Shown: positions 43,096-52,532, numbered from the stretch's first letter. The stretch is DNA of 64,000 bases from Chryseobacterium sp. SNU WT5 (GCF_007362475.1 NZ_CP041687.1:2232001-2296000); one strand, 5' to 3'. Made by a program: numbers and translations. Notes: generated from the sequence alone by a model not told the origin.

Positions 43096-45324
43096 ATGAA
43101 AAATAAATCCAGTTTAATAAAGTCTTTTAAGGCAGAATGGCTAAAAATAAAAGGTTTAGGATTAGTGCCGCTTGCGATAATATTTGGAGCTCTGATTCCT
43201 ACTTTATTATTCACGATCGGGATGTTCAGTGAAAATGCCAGATTGTATGATGGTCTTTTAACAAATGCCGCTACCAAAGATGTAAAAGAAACAGTAAGTC
43301 AGTTTGGTGGCTTCTTCATGTTGCTGTTAGTTATTATTGCGGCAACCAGAGTTACACAAATTGATCATAAAAATAATGGTTGGACCTTCCTGGAAACTCA
43401 ACCAGTTTCAAAATTAAGTATTTACACTTCTAAATTCTTAGTTCTTGTATTGCTTACATTAATAATGTTTGCAGTCTACTTTTTAACGTCAATTATATTT
43501 TCAAATATAACGTTGTTTATATTTCCTCAGGAAGGACTACAATCGGGTGTAGATGTATACTGGCAATTTCAGACCTTTGTGCGACTCTTCTTACTAAGCC
43601 TTTGTATTATTTCATTCCAGTTAATGCTGTCAATCATCATTCCCGGTTTTATTTGGCCATTTGCTATTGGATTCGTAGGTTTTGTGATCAATATTGTAGC
43701 TGCTGTATTGCAGAAAACATATGATTTTATTCCCTATAATAATGTACAAACAGGTTTGAAATTTGAAGATTCTTTTCAGCTTAATCATTTTCTTAACTAT
43801 ACAGAATATCTAAGTTTATTCTGGACGGTATTATTTTTCGTTATTGGGTACTTATGGTATAGCAGAAGAGGGTTCAAAAGTGCTTTTTTAAGTAGTTCGA
43901 AATCAAAAATATCAACTATAATCGGAATCGTCGTCTTCGCAGGTATTTATTTTCTGATAACAAAACCAGTTTATCCTAAGAAATTTACCGATCACTCGCT
44001 GATCAGTGGTTCTGTTCAGTCTCCAAAACCTTTAAAAAATGTAAGTATCACTTCTCAGGAATTTGGTGATAAAATAGCAGAGATTCCGGTCGAAAATGGT
44101 TTGTTTACCTGGAATTCAAAAGAAGGTATTCCTTTTGGTAATTACGTCCTCAATTATGAAGGTAAATCTTATCCTTTCATTTTTTCAAAAGGGGATCATG
44201 TTCATTTTGATATAAAAATGGATGCGAGACAAGCTGCTGTAGTAGTAAAAGGTACCAGGAAGGCGGAAGATCTTTATAACAAATTAGATAATGGTGGCTC
44301 GACATTTTATAATTATATCGTCGCTGAAAAATTGTTAACGGACAAACCTTCATCTTTTTACAAAGAGGCAATGAAGGAGTGGGAAAATGAATTAAAGAAT
44401 TTGAAAAACTTTAGAACTGCTGAAAATATCTATGTCGCAGATGATTTCAAGGAATTTCAAATCCAAAAAAAAGCCACAAGAATGTTATCTGCACTTTATG
44501 ACTACCAAAAAATGACTTCATTTACAGATAAGAAATTTGCACCTGACCGCTCATTTGTTTCAGAACTGGAAAGTCTAATCCGTAAGCCAAGTCCATTATT
44601 ATATGCTACTGATAGCTATAAATCCTGGAAGCTAAAAGAATTACTGCCGAAGGAGGGGAACAAAAATCCCGATAGTATCGTTTTTGTAAAGTTAGCACAA
44701 ATGCCTTCTGGAGTTGCAAAAGACCAGTTGTTGAGCACCCAGATTATTAAAATGATTAATTTAGAAAATGATGAAGTAAAAAGAAATCTGATTTTTCAAC
44801 AAAATATCGAAGGGATCCAGAATCCAAAGTTTAAAAGCTTTGTAGGACGAAATCTAGAGATCATTAATAATCAGCAAAAAGGGAAGCCATTTCCAATATT
44901 GGCTTTTGAAGATGAGGATGGCAAAAAGGTGAGTATTTCCCAATTCAAAGGGAAGTTTGTCGTGATTGATTTCTGGGCTACGTGGTGTGCACCGTGTAAG
45001 GAAACGTCTCCGGTTTTTGATTATCAAGCCAAGAAAAATAGAAATAATGATAATATCGTATTCTTGTCCATAAGCATTGATGAAGATAAAAATAAGTGGA
45101 AGTTAGATCTTAAAAATACGAAATCTAATGTGAAGCAATGGTGGGCCTCCGATGCAAATATCTTAAAGGAACTTGGGGTAAACAGTATCCCCAGATTTAT
45201 GATGCTGGATCCAGACGGTAAAATTTATAATGCAAATATGCCCCGACCCAATGAAACTAATTTTGTAGATATTTTAGAAAAGGCTGCCGGGAAAAACACT
45301 GATTTTTTTGAGCACGGATTTTAA
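43096..45324 (+). CDS. ABC-2 permease fused to a TlpA-like thioredoxin domain
   Basis: A 742-residue chimera. Residues 1 to about 260 form an ABC-2 permease with six helices; the WLKIKGLGLVPLAIIFGALI start is typical. A seventh helix (about 272-291, STIIGIVVFAGIYFLI) then leads outside. Residues about 300-400 resemble the DUF4369-type beta domain of Bacteroidetes TlpA proteins, a helical stretch follows, and about 600-742 is a thioredoxin fold with W630-C631-A-P-C634 and cis-proline in NSIPRF. With the N-terminus inside, seven helices place the thioredoxin in the periplasm, as expected for TlpA. The frame is unbroken. The upstream gene supplies the ATPase. I know of no characterised system with this fusion. 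Confidence 0.9.
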   Translation: MKNKSSLIKSFKAEWLKIKGLGLVPLAIIFGALIPTLLFTIGMFSENARLYDGLLTNAATKDVKETVSQFGGFFMLLLVIIAATRVTQIDHKNNGWTFLETQPVSKLSIYTSKFLVLVLLTLIMFAVYFLTSIIFSNITLFIFPQEGLQSGVDVYWQFQTFVRLFLLSLCIISFQLMLSIIIPGFIWPFAIGFVGFVINIVAAVLQKTYDFIPYNNVQTGLKFEDSFQLNHFLNYTEYLSLFWTVLFFVIGYLWYSRRGFKSAFLSSSKSKISTIIGIVVFAGIYFLITKPVYPKKFTDHSLISGSVQSPKPLKNVSITSQEFGDKIAEIPVENGLFTWNSKEGIPFGNYVLNYEGKSYPFIFSKGDHVHFDIKMDARQAAVVVKGTRKAEDLYNKLDNGGSTFYNYIVAEKLLTDKPSSFYKEAMKEWENELKNLKNFRTAENIYVADDFKEFQIQKKATRMLSALYDYQKMTSFTDKKFAPDRSFVSELESLIRKPSPLLYATDSYKSWKLKELLPKEGNKNPDSIVFVKLAQMPSGVAKDQLLSTQIIKMINLENDEVKRNLIFQQNIEGIQNPKFKSFVGRNLEIINNQQKGKPFPILAFEDEDGKKVSISQFKGKFVVIDFWATWCAPCKETSPVFDYQAKKNRNNDNIVFLSISIDEDKNKWKLDLKNTKSNVKQWWASDANILKELGVNSIPRFMMLDPDGKIYNANMPRPNETNFVDILEKAAGKNTDFFEHGF

Positions 45325-45394
45325 AATATTTATAAAATATTTTTATCTGCGCCAACTTTAATGAAGTAACTTTATACAATATAAGCCGATTCAT

Positions 45395-46237
45395 ATGGAA
45401 CTTAACATCGATAGAAATATCATCATAAAAAATCCTGCAACCAAAGATTTTTTAGCAGATGTATATTATCCAAAACATCAGGAGAAATTACCTCTGGTTA
45501 TTTTTGCACATGGTTATAAAGGTTATAAAGATTGGGGTGCCTGGGATTTGATGGCTAAAGAATTTGCTCAAGCTGGATTTTTCTTTGTAAAATTTAATTT
45601 TTCCCATAATGGAACAACAGTAGATCAACCAAGTGATTTTGCAGATTTAGAGGCCTTTGGAAATAATAATTTCTCTATAGAAATGTCGGATTATGATGAG
45701 GTACTCAACTATTTTTATAATCATCCAAAAATCGATCAAGAAAAAATAACCATTATTGGTCATAGTCGCGGCGGTGGTATTACCGTCATTAAAGCAGCAG
45801 AGGATGAACGTGTGAAAGCAGTTGTTATTTTGGCAGGAGTTAGTCATTTTGGATATCGTTTCCCATCAGATGAAAGATTGGTGGAGTGGGAAAAAGAAGG
45901 AGTTATGTATTCAGAAAATGGACGAACGCACCAGCAAATGCCGCATTATTTTCAGTTTTTCCAAGATTATAAAGCTAATGAACAGCGGTTCAACATTCAG
46001 CACGCTGCTCATCATTTAGAGAAACCTACGTTGATTCTTCAGGGAACGGCGGACGAGGCTGTGAAGGAAAAAGAAGCCAATCTCCTTAATGACTGGATCA
46101 AAGATTCTGAACTTTTCTTAATTCAGGAAGCCAATCACACTTTTGGATCAAAGGAACCTTGGAGGGAAAGCAAGCTACCCAACGATTTAGGAATTGCGAC
46201 AGCAAAGATGATAAGCTTTCTAAAAACGTACTTTTAA
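45395..46237 (+). CDS. Alpha/beta hydrolase (dienelactone hydrolase-like)
   Basis: A 280-residue alpha/beta-hydrolase. The first strand and oxyanion region are PLVIFAHGYKGYKDWG, the nucleophile elbow is GHSRGGG (Ser), the acid lies in LILQGTADEAV, and the histidine in EANHTFGSKEPW. No signal peptide is present, so it is cytosolic. It follows the ABC fusion gene by 70 bases and precedes terC. The natural substrate cannot be given; ester or lactone hydrolysis is the general reaction of the family. Confidence 0.9.
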   Translation: MELNIDRNIIIKNPATKDFLADVYYPKHQEKLPLVIFAHGYKGYKDWGAWDLMAKEFAQAGFFFVKFNFSHNGTTVDQPSDFADLEAFGNNNFSIEMSDYDEVLNYFYNHPKIDQEKITIIGHSRGGGITVIKAAEDERVKAVVILAGVSHFGYRFPSDERLVEWEKEGVMYSENGRTHQQMPHYFQFFQDYKANEQRFNIQHAAHHLEKPTLILQGTADEAVKEKEANLLNDWIKDSELFLIQEANHTFGSKEPWRESKLPNDLGIATAKMISFLKTYF

Positions 46238-46309
46238 AGTAATGTTAATAAAATTTAATATAAAATCTTTTTAAAATTTCTTTAGTTTTACCGACCCAAA
46301 ATTTAACAT

Positions 46310-47134
46310 ATGCTATTATTGTCGGTACTTGAATTTCCTGATTTTGCACAACCACAAATCTGGATAAGTTTACTTACGCTTACGTTTCTAGAGATTATTC
46401 TCGGTGTTGATAACATCATCTTTATCTCCATTATTTCTGATAAGTTACCTAAAGAGCGTCAGAAATTTGCCAGAAATTTAGGCTTAGCATTTGCGATGCT
46501 TTTCCGGGTTGCATTGTTGTTAATGATTAACTGGATTATTGGATTAAAAGAACCTATTCTTACTTTGGGCTTTATTGAAGAACCAGGAAGCGATTTAGCA
46601 TTGGCATTAAGCTGGAAAGATCTGATTCTTTTGGTGGGAGGGATTTTCCTCATTGGTAAAAGTACTTTTGAAATTCACAGTAAGATGCAGGGTCTTGAAG
46701 AGAATCATAAACCAAAATCGGCAGGCTCTAGTTTGATGACCATGGTTATTGTTCAGATCATATTAGTGGATATGGTTTTTTCGCTGGACTCTATTTTAAC
46801 AGCGATTGGTTTGGTAGATAATGTGGTGCTGATGATTATCGCCGTAGTTATTTCTATAGGAATTATGATGGTGTTTGCGGGACCAATCTCTGCGATCATT
46901 AATAGATATCCGAGTTTACAGATGCTTGCACTTTCCTTCTTGGTAGTGATCGGCGTAATGTTAGTTGCAGAAGGAATTCATCAACATGTAAGCAAAAATA
47001 TTATTTATTCTTGCCTTGCATTTAGCTTGCTGGTAGAGGTGCTTAATATTAAGTTTAGAAATAACCAGGTTAAAAAAGCCTTAAAATTGAATCCGGATTT
47101 AAATTCCGATTTGAGTATCAGGGAAAAGTTATAA
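46310..47134 (+). CDS. TerC family integral membrane protein
   Basis: A 274-residue membrane protein of the TerC/Alx family, linked to manganese export and tellurite tolerance. It has about seven helices and the acidic family motifs LEIILGVDNIIFISI in an early helix and IILVDMVFSLDSILTAIGL later, whose aspartates are thought to bind the metal. The loop with GKSTFEIHSKMQG is also typical. It is a single gene with a terminator following. No yybP-ykoY manganese riboswitch was recognised in the 70-base upstream gap. Confidence 0.93.
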   Translation: MLLLSVLEFPDFAQPQIWISLLTLTFLEIILGVDNIIFISIISDKLPKERQKFARNLGLAFAMLFRVALLLMINWIIGLKEPILTLGFIEEPGSDLALALSWKDLILLVGGIFLIGKSTFEIHSKMQGLEENHKPKSAGSSLMTMVIVQIILVDMVFSLDSILTAIGLVDNVVLMIIAVVISIGIMMVFAGPISAIINRYPSLQMLALSFLVVIGVMLVAEGIHQHVSKNIIYSCLAFSLLVEVLNIKFRNNQVKKALKLNPDLNSDLSIREKL

Positions 47135-47139
47135 AGAAT

Positions 47140-47163
47140 AAAGCCACGTAATTTCGTGGCTTT
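47140..47163. terminator. Terminator between terC and the flavin reductase gene
   Basis: AAAGCCACG and CGTGGCTTT form a 9-bp perfect stem around TAATTT, followed by ACTCTTTT on the plus strand. Confidence 0.75.
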
Positions 47164-47221
47164 ACTCTTTTATGATGAACAATTTATCGTCCTGTTTTAA
47201 GTGTAAGTATGGAAAGCTTTA

Positions 47222-48046
47222 TTAAAGAGATAAAATATTCCAGGCTTCCTTAATTTGATTATTTAGAAGCATCTTTTGAGCGTCGCGATGATTATTTTCG
47301 TCTGCTGAAAATTCGCCTTCATTTAATACTTCCACATTGGCAAGCATTCCCAGATCATTTCCAGTGAAAATTTTGCTATATTTCACTTCATCAGGTAAGC
47401 GATCGAACCCAATACCTTTTGTTACTAAAGGTTTCGGTACTTCGAAAAGGTTGTTTTCATTATTTCTGGAATACCAGTTTCCACCTAATCTCGCAACCAG
47501 ATCTAATTTTTGTTGATCTAGATTACCTTGCTCATTTAAATATTCTTCCCGTACATGAATTTTGATGATCTCACAAATAACAAGATTCCCAGCACCTCCT
47601 TCTGATCCTAAGTGTTTAACTTCTAATACTTTACATTCTAAATTAACGGGACATTCTTCGATCAGTTTCGGTTGTACCAAATCTGCATCCTTCATGGTTA
47701 ATCCTGATTTTACAAACTCGTTAATCTCTTTATCATATTCTGTAGAAGCAAGTGAGATCTGTTGAACGATTTTATAATTTACAATACCAATTACAACTTC
47801 GGGAAGATCCAAAACATTTTGTAGCGTATGTTTAGTCGTATTGTCTCTCACTCTTCTGGCTGGTGAAAAAATCAGCACTGGCGGATTAGAACTAAATAAA
47901 TTAAAGAAACTGAAAGGACTTAAGTTGATATTCCCTTCTTTATCAATAGTAGATGCAAGAGCAATCGGGCGGGGAGCTATTGCCGTCTGTAAAAGGGTCT
48001 GTAACTCGTGGTTATTTAATTCTTTGGGCGAAATTGTTTTCATCAC
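47222..48046 (-). CDS. Flavin reductase-like FMN-binding protein
   Basis: A 274-residue flavoprotein of the flavin-reductase-like split-barrel family. The FMN-binding N-terminal domain carries TAIAPRPIALASTIDKEGNINLSPFSFFN (only its ends need quoting: APRPIALAST and NLSPFSFFN) and VRDNTKHTLQNV. It has the longer C-terminal region of the subgroup seen next to aromatic catabolism genes. It lies 10 bases after fahA in the same direction and is probably the last gene of the tyrosine-degradation unit. Its reaction in the pathway is not known. Confidence 0.88.
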   Translation of the reverse strand: MMKTISPKELNNHELQTLLQTAIAPRPIALASTIDKEGNINLSPFSFFNLFSSNPPVLIFSPARRVRDNTTKHTLQNVLDLPEVVIGIVNYKIVQQISLASTEYDKEINEFVKSGLTMKDADLVQPKLIEECPVNLECKVLEVKHLGSEGGAGNLVICEIIKIHVREEYLNEQGNLDQQKLDLVARLGGNWYSRNNENNLFEVPKPLVTKGIGFDRLPDEVKYSKIFTGNDLGMLANVEVLNEGEFSADENNHRDAQKMLLNNQIKEAWNILSL

Positions 48047-48056
48047 TGTTATTTAG

Positions 48057-49304
48057 TTATTTCGCGGGTAGTACTTTGCCTGAGACCTCTCCAAAACCTA
48101 CTCTTATACCTTCTTTCTCGGCGTAACCTCTCATAATAATGGTATCATTATCCTCAATAAATTTACGTTCGCTGCCATCTGTTAACTTCAAAGGTTTAGT
48201 TCCTCTCCAGGTTAGTTCAAGCATAGATCCAAATGAGTTCTTTTCTTTGCCTGAAATAGTTCCAGAGGCATATAGGTCGCCAACTTCAACATTACAGCCA
48301 TTGATGGTGTGATGTGCCAGCTGCTGCGCCATATTCCAGTACATGTATTTATAATTGCTTTCAGAAATTAAATTTTCGGTGCCATTTTCTGGTTGCAAAT
48401 AAACATTTAGTTTAATATCGATATTTTGCTTCCCTTCAAACTTCAAATAATCTAAAACTTCGGGCTCTTGTTTTGGCGTTTCCACTCGAAAGGGTTCCAA
48501 AGCCTCCAAAGTAACAACCCAAGGTGATACGGTGGAGCAGAAGTTTTTTCCTAAAAATGGTCCTAATGGAACATATTCCCAACTTTGAATATCTCGTGCT
48601 GACCAATCGTTAAATAAAACCATCCCAAAAATTGCGTCATTCGCTTCCGTCGTGGAAATACTGTCGCCCATTTCGGTGTTTTTATTAACGATGAAACCCA
48701 TCTCCAATTCAAAATCTAGTTGTTTACACGGACCAAAAATAGGGTTTGCAGCATCCGCGGGCTTCATTTGACCTTTCGGACGATGGAATTCGGAACCAGA
48801 AACAACAATGGATGAAGCTCTTCCATGGTATCCTACAGGGATATGTTTCCAGTTTGGCAATAGTGCATTTTCTTCCCCACGAAACATTTTTCCTACATTA
48901 GTTGCATGTTCAATGCTGCTGTAGAAATCGGTATAGTTAGGAACGTGTACCGGCATCATCATCTGAACACTGTTACAATCATAAAAACATGCTTCGATTG
49001 TTTTTTCATCATCAGCAATTTTTGAATTTTCCTGAAGAAGTTCTTGTATTTTCAGACGCACAGCATTAGTCACTGGTTTTCCTAATTCGATAAATTCGTT
49101 AAGGGTATACGCTTCAAACACATTTTCGTCAATGCCTTCTATTTCATCAAAAAATCCATAGTCATATAAAGTGGCCAAGTCAATCACCATATCCCCAATT
49201 CGGGTACAGCAAGAAATATATTCTTTGTTAAAAACTCCTACGCCAAACGGAATGTTATGAATTGAAAAATCTGAATTCTCGGGTATATTTATAAATGATT
49301 TCAT
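48057..49304 (-). CDS. fahA: Fumarylacetoacetase
   Basis: A 415-residue hydrolase splitting fumarylacetoacetate to fumarate and acetoacetate, the last step of tyrosine degradation. An SH3-like N-terminal domain is followed by the FAH catalytic domain: HATNVGKMFRG, VGYHGRASSIVVSG, the metal site ELEMGFIV and DWSARDIQSWEYVPLGPFLGKNF region, and GDLYASGTISG. Length and order of motifs are typical. It is part of a minus-strand cluster with hpd and hmgA. A long hairpin separates it from the small gene upstream. Confidence 0.96.
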   Translation of the reverse strand: MKSFINIPENSDFSIHNIPFGVGVFNKEYISCCTRIGDMVIDLATLYDYGFFDEIEGIDENVFEAYTLNEFIELGKPVTNAVRLKIQELLQENSKIADDEKTIEACFYDCNSVQMMMPVHVPNYTDFYSSIEHATNVGKMFRGEENALLPNWKHIPVGYHGRASSIVVSGSEFHRPKGQMKPADAANPIFGPCKQLDFELEMGFIVNKNTEMGDSISTTEANDAIFGMVLFNDWSARDIQSWEYVPLGPFLGKNFCSTVSPWVVTLEALEPFRVETPKQEPEVLDYLKFEGKQNIDIKLNVYLQPENGTENLISESNYKYMYWNMAQQLAHHTINGCNVEVGDLYASGTISGKEKNSFGSMLELTWRGTKPLKLTDGSERKFIEDNDTIIMRGYAEKEGIRVGFGEVSGKVLPAK

Positions 49305-49322
49305 ACTATTATTTGTTAGAAT

Positions 49323-49360
49323 AAAGGTTCAAAGTCAAAAATTTTGAACTTCGAACCTTT
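49323..49360 (-). terminator. Long hairpin between the 49371 gene and fahA
   Basis: AAAGGTTC and GAACCTTT plus inner AAGT-CAAAA/TTTTG-AACTT pairing form an almost complete stem of about 18 bp with one bulge and one mismatch. No long T-run follows, so it could be a weak terminator, attenuator or processing site. Confidence 0.55.
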
Positions 49361-49370
49361 AGTTGATAAA

Positions 49371-49832
49371 TTATTTTTTATTGATCGCACCTTCATCGAT
49401 CCAGCGCTCTTTTGTATTGATATCGATAAGATATAATATTTTTTTCTGCTGAGTCAGTAAAAATGTTTTGGTAAGTGCAATGGGGATTGTCTCTCCTTCG
49501 AGACGATTTCCACGAAAAGAAATTATTTGATTTTTTGAACGGACAATATCTCCGGAAAAAACATTTGAAGAGGTTTGTCCAGTAGCTTTATCATCAAAAA
49601 CTTCAATATAGGTTGCTAAATTACCATTAAGGACGAGAAAATTTCGTTCAGTATGATCTTCAAAATCTTTAATTAAAATAAATTTTCGACCATCAAGATT
49701 AATCTTACCCAAATTTTTATTAATTCCTCTATTTTCTTCTAAACGGTCTAAAACCGCATTAATACTTACATACTGTGCTTTTATGCAAGTACTTGAGAAA
49801 AGAAAAAATAAGGCGATAAATAATCTGTTCAT
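49371..49832 (-). CDS. Exported protein of unknown function
   Basis: A 153-residue protein with a cleavable signal peptide (MNRLFIALFFLFSSTCIKAQ). The mature part is beta-rich, with FILIKDFEDHTERNFLVLNG and SGDIVRSKNQIISFRGNR, and ends near DINTKERWIDEGAINKK. I do not recognise the domain. It lies between hpd (32 bases upstream) and fahA in the same direction, so it is probably transcribed with the tyrosine-degradation genes, though as an exported protein it is unlikely to catalyse a pathway step. Confidence 0.75.
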   Translation of the reverse strand: MNRLFIALFFLFSSTCIKAQYVSINAVLDRLEENRGINKNLGKINLDGRKFILIKDFEDHTERNFLVLNGNLATYIEVFDDKATGQTSSNVFSGDIVRSKNQIISFRGNRLEGETIPIALTKTFLLTQQKKILYLIDINTKERWIDEGAINKK

Positions 49833-49864
49833 TGAATTCTAATTAGAGTAAGATAAACTGAAAT

Positions 49865-50995
49865 TTAAAGATTACCTCTCTTTTCCTGTTCTCTTTCTAA
49901 TGCTTCAAAGAGAGCTTTAAAATTACCTGCTCCGAAACTTTGTGCTCCATGACGCTCGATAATTTCGAAAAATAAAGTTGGACGGTCTTCCACTGGTTTT
50001 GTAAAGATCTGAAGCAAATATCCTTCTTCATCATGATCGATCAGAATTCCTAGGTCCTGTAGTTTCTTTAAATCTTCATCAATATGCCCGACTCTCTCAG
50101 GAACCATGTCGTAATATGCTTCTGGTGGCGCAGATAAAAACTCAACCCCTTTAGATTTTAATTGGGTAACGGTCTTTATAATATCTTTTGTGGCTACTGC
50201 AATGTGCTGAACTCCTTCACCTTCATAAAAATCCAGGTATTCTTCTACTTGAGATTTTTTCTTTCCTTCTGCAGGCTCATTAATTGGGAATTTTGCAAAA
50301 CCGTTTCCATTACTCATCACTTTGGACATCAAAGCAGAATATTCTGTATTAATTTGCTTGTCATCAAAACTTAAGATGTTAACAAATCCCATTACATCTT
50401 CATACCACTTTACCACAGGAAGCATTCTGTCCCAATCTACATTTCCTACACAGTGGTCAACATATAAAAGTCCTGCATCTTCTGGTGCGTAGTCACTTTC
50501 CCATTTTTTGTAGCCAGGCATGAAATCTCCTTTATAATTTTTACGTTCTACAAACATGTGGATGGTTTCTCCATAGGTATAAACTCCTGACATTCTAACT
50601 TCGCCATGTTCATCCGTTAGGGTAGTTGGTTCAAGGTATGGTTTTGCACCACGTTTGGTCGTTTCTTCAAATGCAGAATAGGCATCGTCAACCCATAGTG
50701 CTAGAATTTTCACTCCATCACCATGTTTTTTTTGATGTTCACATATTGGCGAATCTGATCTTAATCCAGAAGTTAAAACTAATCTTATTTTTCCTTGTTG
50801 TAGAACGTAAGAAGCACGATCACGAATTCCTGTTTCAGGTCCCGCGTAGGCTAATGATTGAAAACCAAACGCAGTTTTATAAAAATGCGCTGCCTGTTTT
50901 GCATTTCCGACGTAAAATTCAATATAATCTGTTCCATTAATTGGCAAAAAGTTTTCAGCCTGTGCAATTTTTTCAGCAAATGTAAGTGTTGACAT
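49865..50995 (-). CDS. hpd: 4-hydroxyphenylpyruvate dioxygenase
   Basis: A 376-residue Fe(II) enzyme of the vicinal oxygen chelate fold that converts 4-hydroxyphenylpyruvate to homogentisate. The N-terminal VOC domain (YIEFYVGNAKQAAHFYKTAFGF) is followed by the catalytic domain, with metal ligands in YVDHCVGNV, GVQHIAVAT and LFFEIIERHG. The C-terminal gate helix (SFGAGNFKALFEALE) is present. Length is close to the usual value. It begins the hpd-small gene-fahA-flavin reductase unit, with 256 bases of upstream sequence before the CoA-transferase gene. Confidence 0.96.
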   Translation of the reverse strand: MSTLTFAEKIAQAENFLPINGTDYIEFYVGNAKQAAHFYKTAFGFQSLAYAGPETGIRDRASYVLQQGKIRLVLTSGLRSDSPICEHQKKHGDGVKILALWVDDAYSAFEETTKRGAKPYLEPTTLTDEHGEVRMSGVYTYGETIHMFVERKNYKGDFMPGYKKWESDYAPEDAGLLYVDHCVGNVDWDRMLPVVKWYEDVMGFVNILSFDDKQINTEYSALMSKVMSNGNGFAKFPINEPAEGKKKSQVEEYLDFYEGEGVQHIAVATKDIIKTVTQLKSKGVEFLSAPPEAYYDMVPERVGHIDEDLKKLQDLGILIDHDEEGYLLQIFTKPVEDRPTLFFEIIERHGAQSFGAGNFKALFEALEREQEKRGNL

Positions 50996-51169
50996 TTTTT
51001 TTGTTTTTTTAGATGTTGCAAATTACGAAAATTATAGGAATTTTGAAAATTGCGCTTAGAATGAACAAATTAGTTTTACGAGCGTAGCTTAGATTCGATT
51101 AAGCATTTACCGCCTGATTTCTTAATGTAAATTGAAAATTTAATTTTGCGAATGGTAAGTTTGAAACGC

Positions 51170-51246
51170 TTTACTTAAAAACTTAAGTAAAAGGTTCAGG
51201 ACTTAAAACAAAAATTCCCAATTTTTATTGGGAATGTATTTTTTTT
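51170..51246 (+). ncRNA. Candidate small RNA between hpd and the CoA-transferase gene
   Basis: TTG (51132-51134), 21 bases, and TAAGTTTG (51156-51163) form a plus-strand promoter pattern. Downstream lie a 9-bp hairpin (TTTACTTAA/TTAAGTAAA, 51170-51191) and a terminator-like hairpin with eight T. No ORF is present. A transcript of about 75 bases would end just before the convergent CoA-transferase stop. AT-rich DNA makes chance matches likely. Confidence 0.25.
51214..51235. terminator. Terminator of the CoA-transferase gene, possibly bidirectional
   Basis: ATTCCCAAT and ATTGGGAAT form a 9-bp stem around TTTT. On the minus strand it is followed by TTTTTGTTTT; on the plus strand by GTA and eight T. 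Confidence 0.82.
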
Positions 51247-51251
51247 CTTTC

Positions 51252-52532
51252 TTAAAGTGAAACTTTAAATCGCTCAAAAGCAGCTTTATCCAACATTTCT
51301 CTGTCCTCTGGGTGAGCAATATCTATAAGAGCTTTTGCGCGTTGTCGAAGGCTCTTGCCATATAAATAGGCAACTCCGAATTCAGTTACTACATAATGAA
51401 TATGACCTCTGGTTGTTACAACGCCTGCACCTTGTTTTAAGAAAGGTGTAATTCTGGGAATTCCTTTCTTGGTTCTGGACGAAATAGCAATAATAGGTTT
51501 TCCACCGTCTGATAGTGCAGCGCCACGCATGAAGTCCATCTGACCACCGATTCCACTAAACTGGAATGTTCCGATAGAGTCTGCGCATACCTGCCCCGTC
51601 AGATCAATTTCAATCGCAGAATTGATCGCAACCATTTTTTTGTTTTTCATGATGTTTATGGGGTAATTAACATGTTCAACATCCATAAATTCAAAGGAAG
51701 GATTATCGTCAATATAGTCATATAGCTTCCTAGTCCCGAACGCAAAACTTGTGATGGTTCTGTTCAGATGTGTTCCTTTAAACTTATTTGTTATAATGTC
51801 TTTTGCTACCAAATCTACAATCCCGTCACTGATCATTTCGGTATGAACTCCCAGATCTTTGTGATTATGGAGACATTTTAAGACCGCATCTGGTATGGTA
51901 CCAATTCCCATTTGTAAAGTAGAGCGGTCATCAATTAATTGAGCGACGTTTCTTCCGATTCGCATTTCTTCTTCACCTACTTTCGCACCATAATCGATTG
52001 TTAGTAGTTCCTCTTCATGCCAAACCATCTTGTGGATCTTGCTGTAGTGAATCATTCCGTCACCATGCGTTCTTGGCATTCTTGGATTTACTTGGGCAAT
52101 GATTATTTTTGCAGTATCAACAGCGCTTCTCGCAACGTCAACAGAGGTTCCCAGAGTACAGTAACCATGAATGTCGGGAGGTGAAACAGTGATTATTGCT
52201 ACGTCTAACGGCAATATTCCACTTTTAAAAAGAATAGGGATCTCACTTAAAAATACCGGTATAAAATCTCCTCGTTCGGAATTGACCGCTTCACGCACTG
52301 GAGTTGACACGAATAGAGAGTTGATATAAAAACTGTCTTTATATTGAGGTTTAGCAACTTCTACATTTCCTTGCTGTGTGATGGAAACAAATTCAACATC
52401 TTTTAATCGAGAAGATTGTTTAGCCAATTCGCTAATCAATAAATTCGGTGTACATGCGCTACCATGAGAGAAAATCCGATCACCGCTCTTTATCAAAGAC
52501 ATGGCGTCTTGGGCACTGACATACTGAACCAT
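51252..52532 (-). CDS. Acetyl-CoA hydrolase/CoA-transferase family protein
   Basis: A 426-residue family I CoA-transferase of the acetyl-CoA hydrolase / 4-hydroxybutyrate CoA-transferase group. Seen are the N-terminal SGDRIFSHGSACTPNLLI segment, the HTEMISDGIVDL segment carrying the likely catalytic glutamate, and the CoA-binding GIGGQMDFMRG. Placed between hmgA and hpd on the same strand, it could activate acetoacetate or another short acid released from tyrosine breakdown, but substrate specificity cannot be read here. It has its own promoter (52568-52575) and terminator. Confidence 0.92.
   Translation of the reverse strand: MVQYVSAQDAMSLIKSGDRIFSHGSACTPNLLISELAKQSSRLKDVEFVSITQQGNVEVAKPQYKDSFYINSLFVSTPVREAVNSERGDFIPVFLSEIPILFKSGILPLDVAIITVSPPDIHGYCTLGTSVDVARSAVDTAKIIIAQVNPRMPRTHGDGMIHYSKIHKMVWHEEELLTIDYGAKVGEEEMRIGRNVAQLIDDRSTLQMGIGTIPDAVLKCLHNHKDLGVHTEMISDGIVDLVAKDIITNKFKGTHLNRTITSFAFGTRKLYDYIDDNPSFEFMDVEHVNYPINIMKNKKMVAINSAIEIDLTGQVCADSIGTFQFSGIGGQMDFMRGAALSDGGKPIIAISSRTKKGIPRITPFLKQGAGVVTTRGHIHYVVTEFGVAYLYGKSLRQRAKALIDIAHPEDREMLDKAAFERFKVSL

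Noticed and set aside
46238-46309. Manganese (yybP-ykoY) riboswitch before the TerC gene
   Set aside because: The gap is only 72 bases and lacks the conserved paired-loop sequences.
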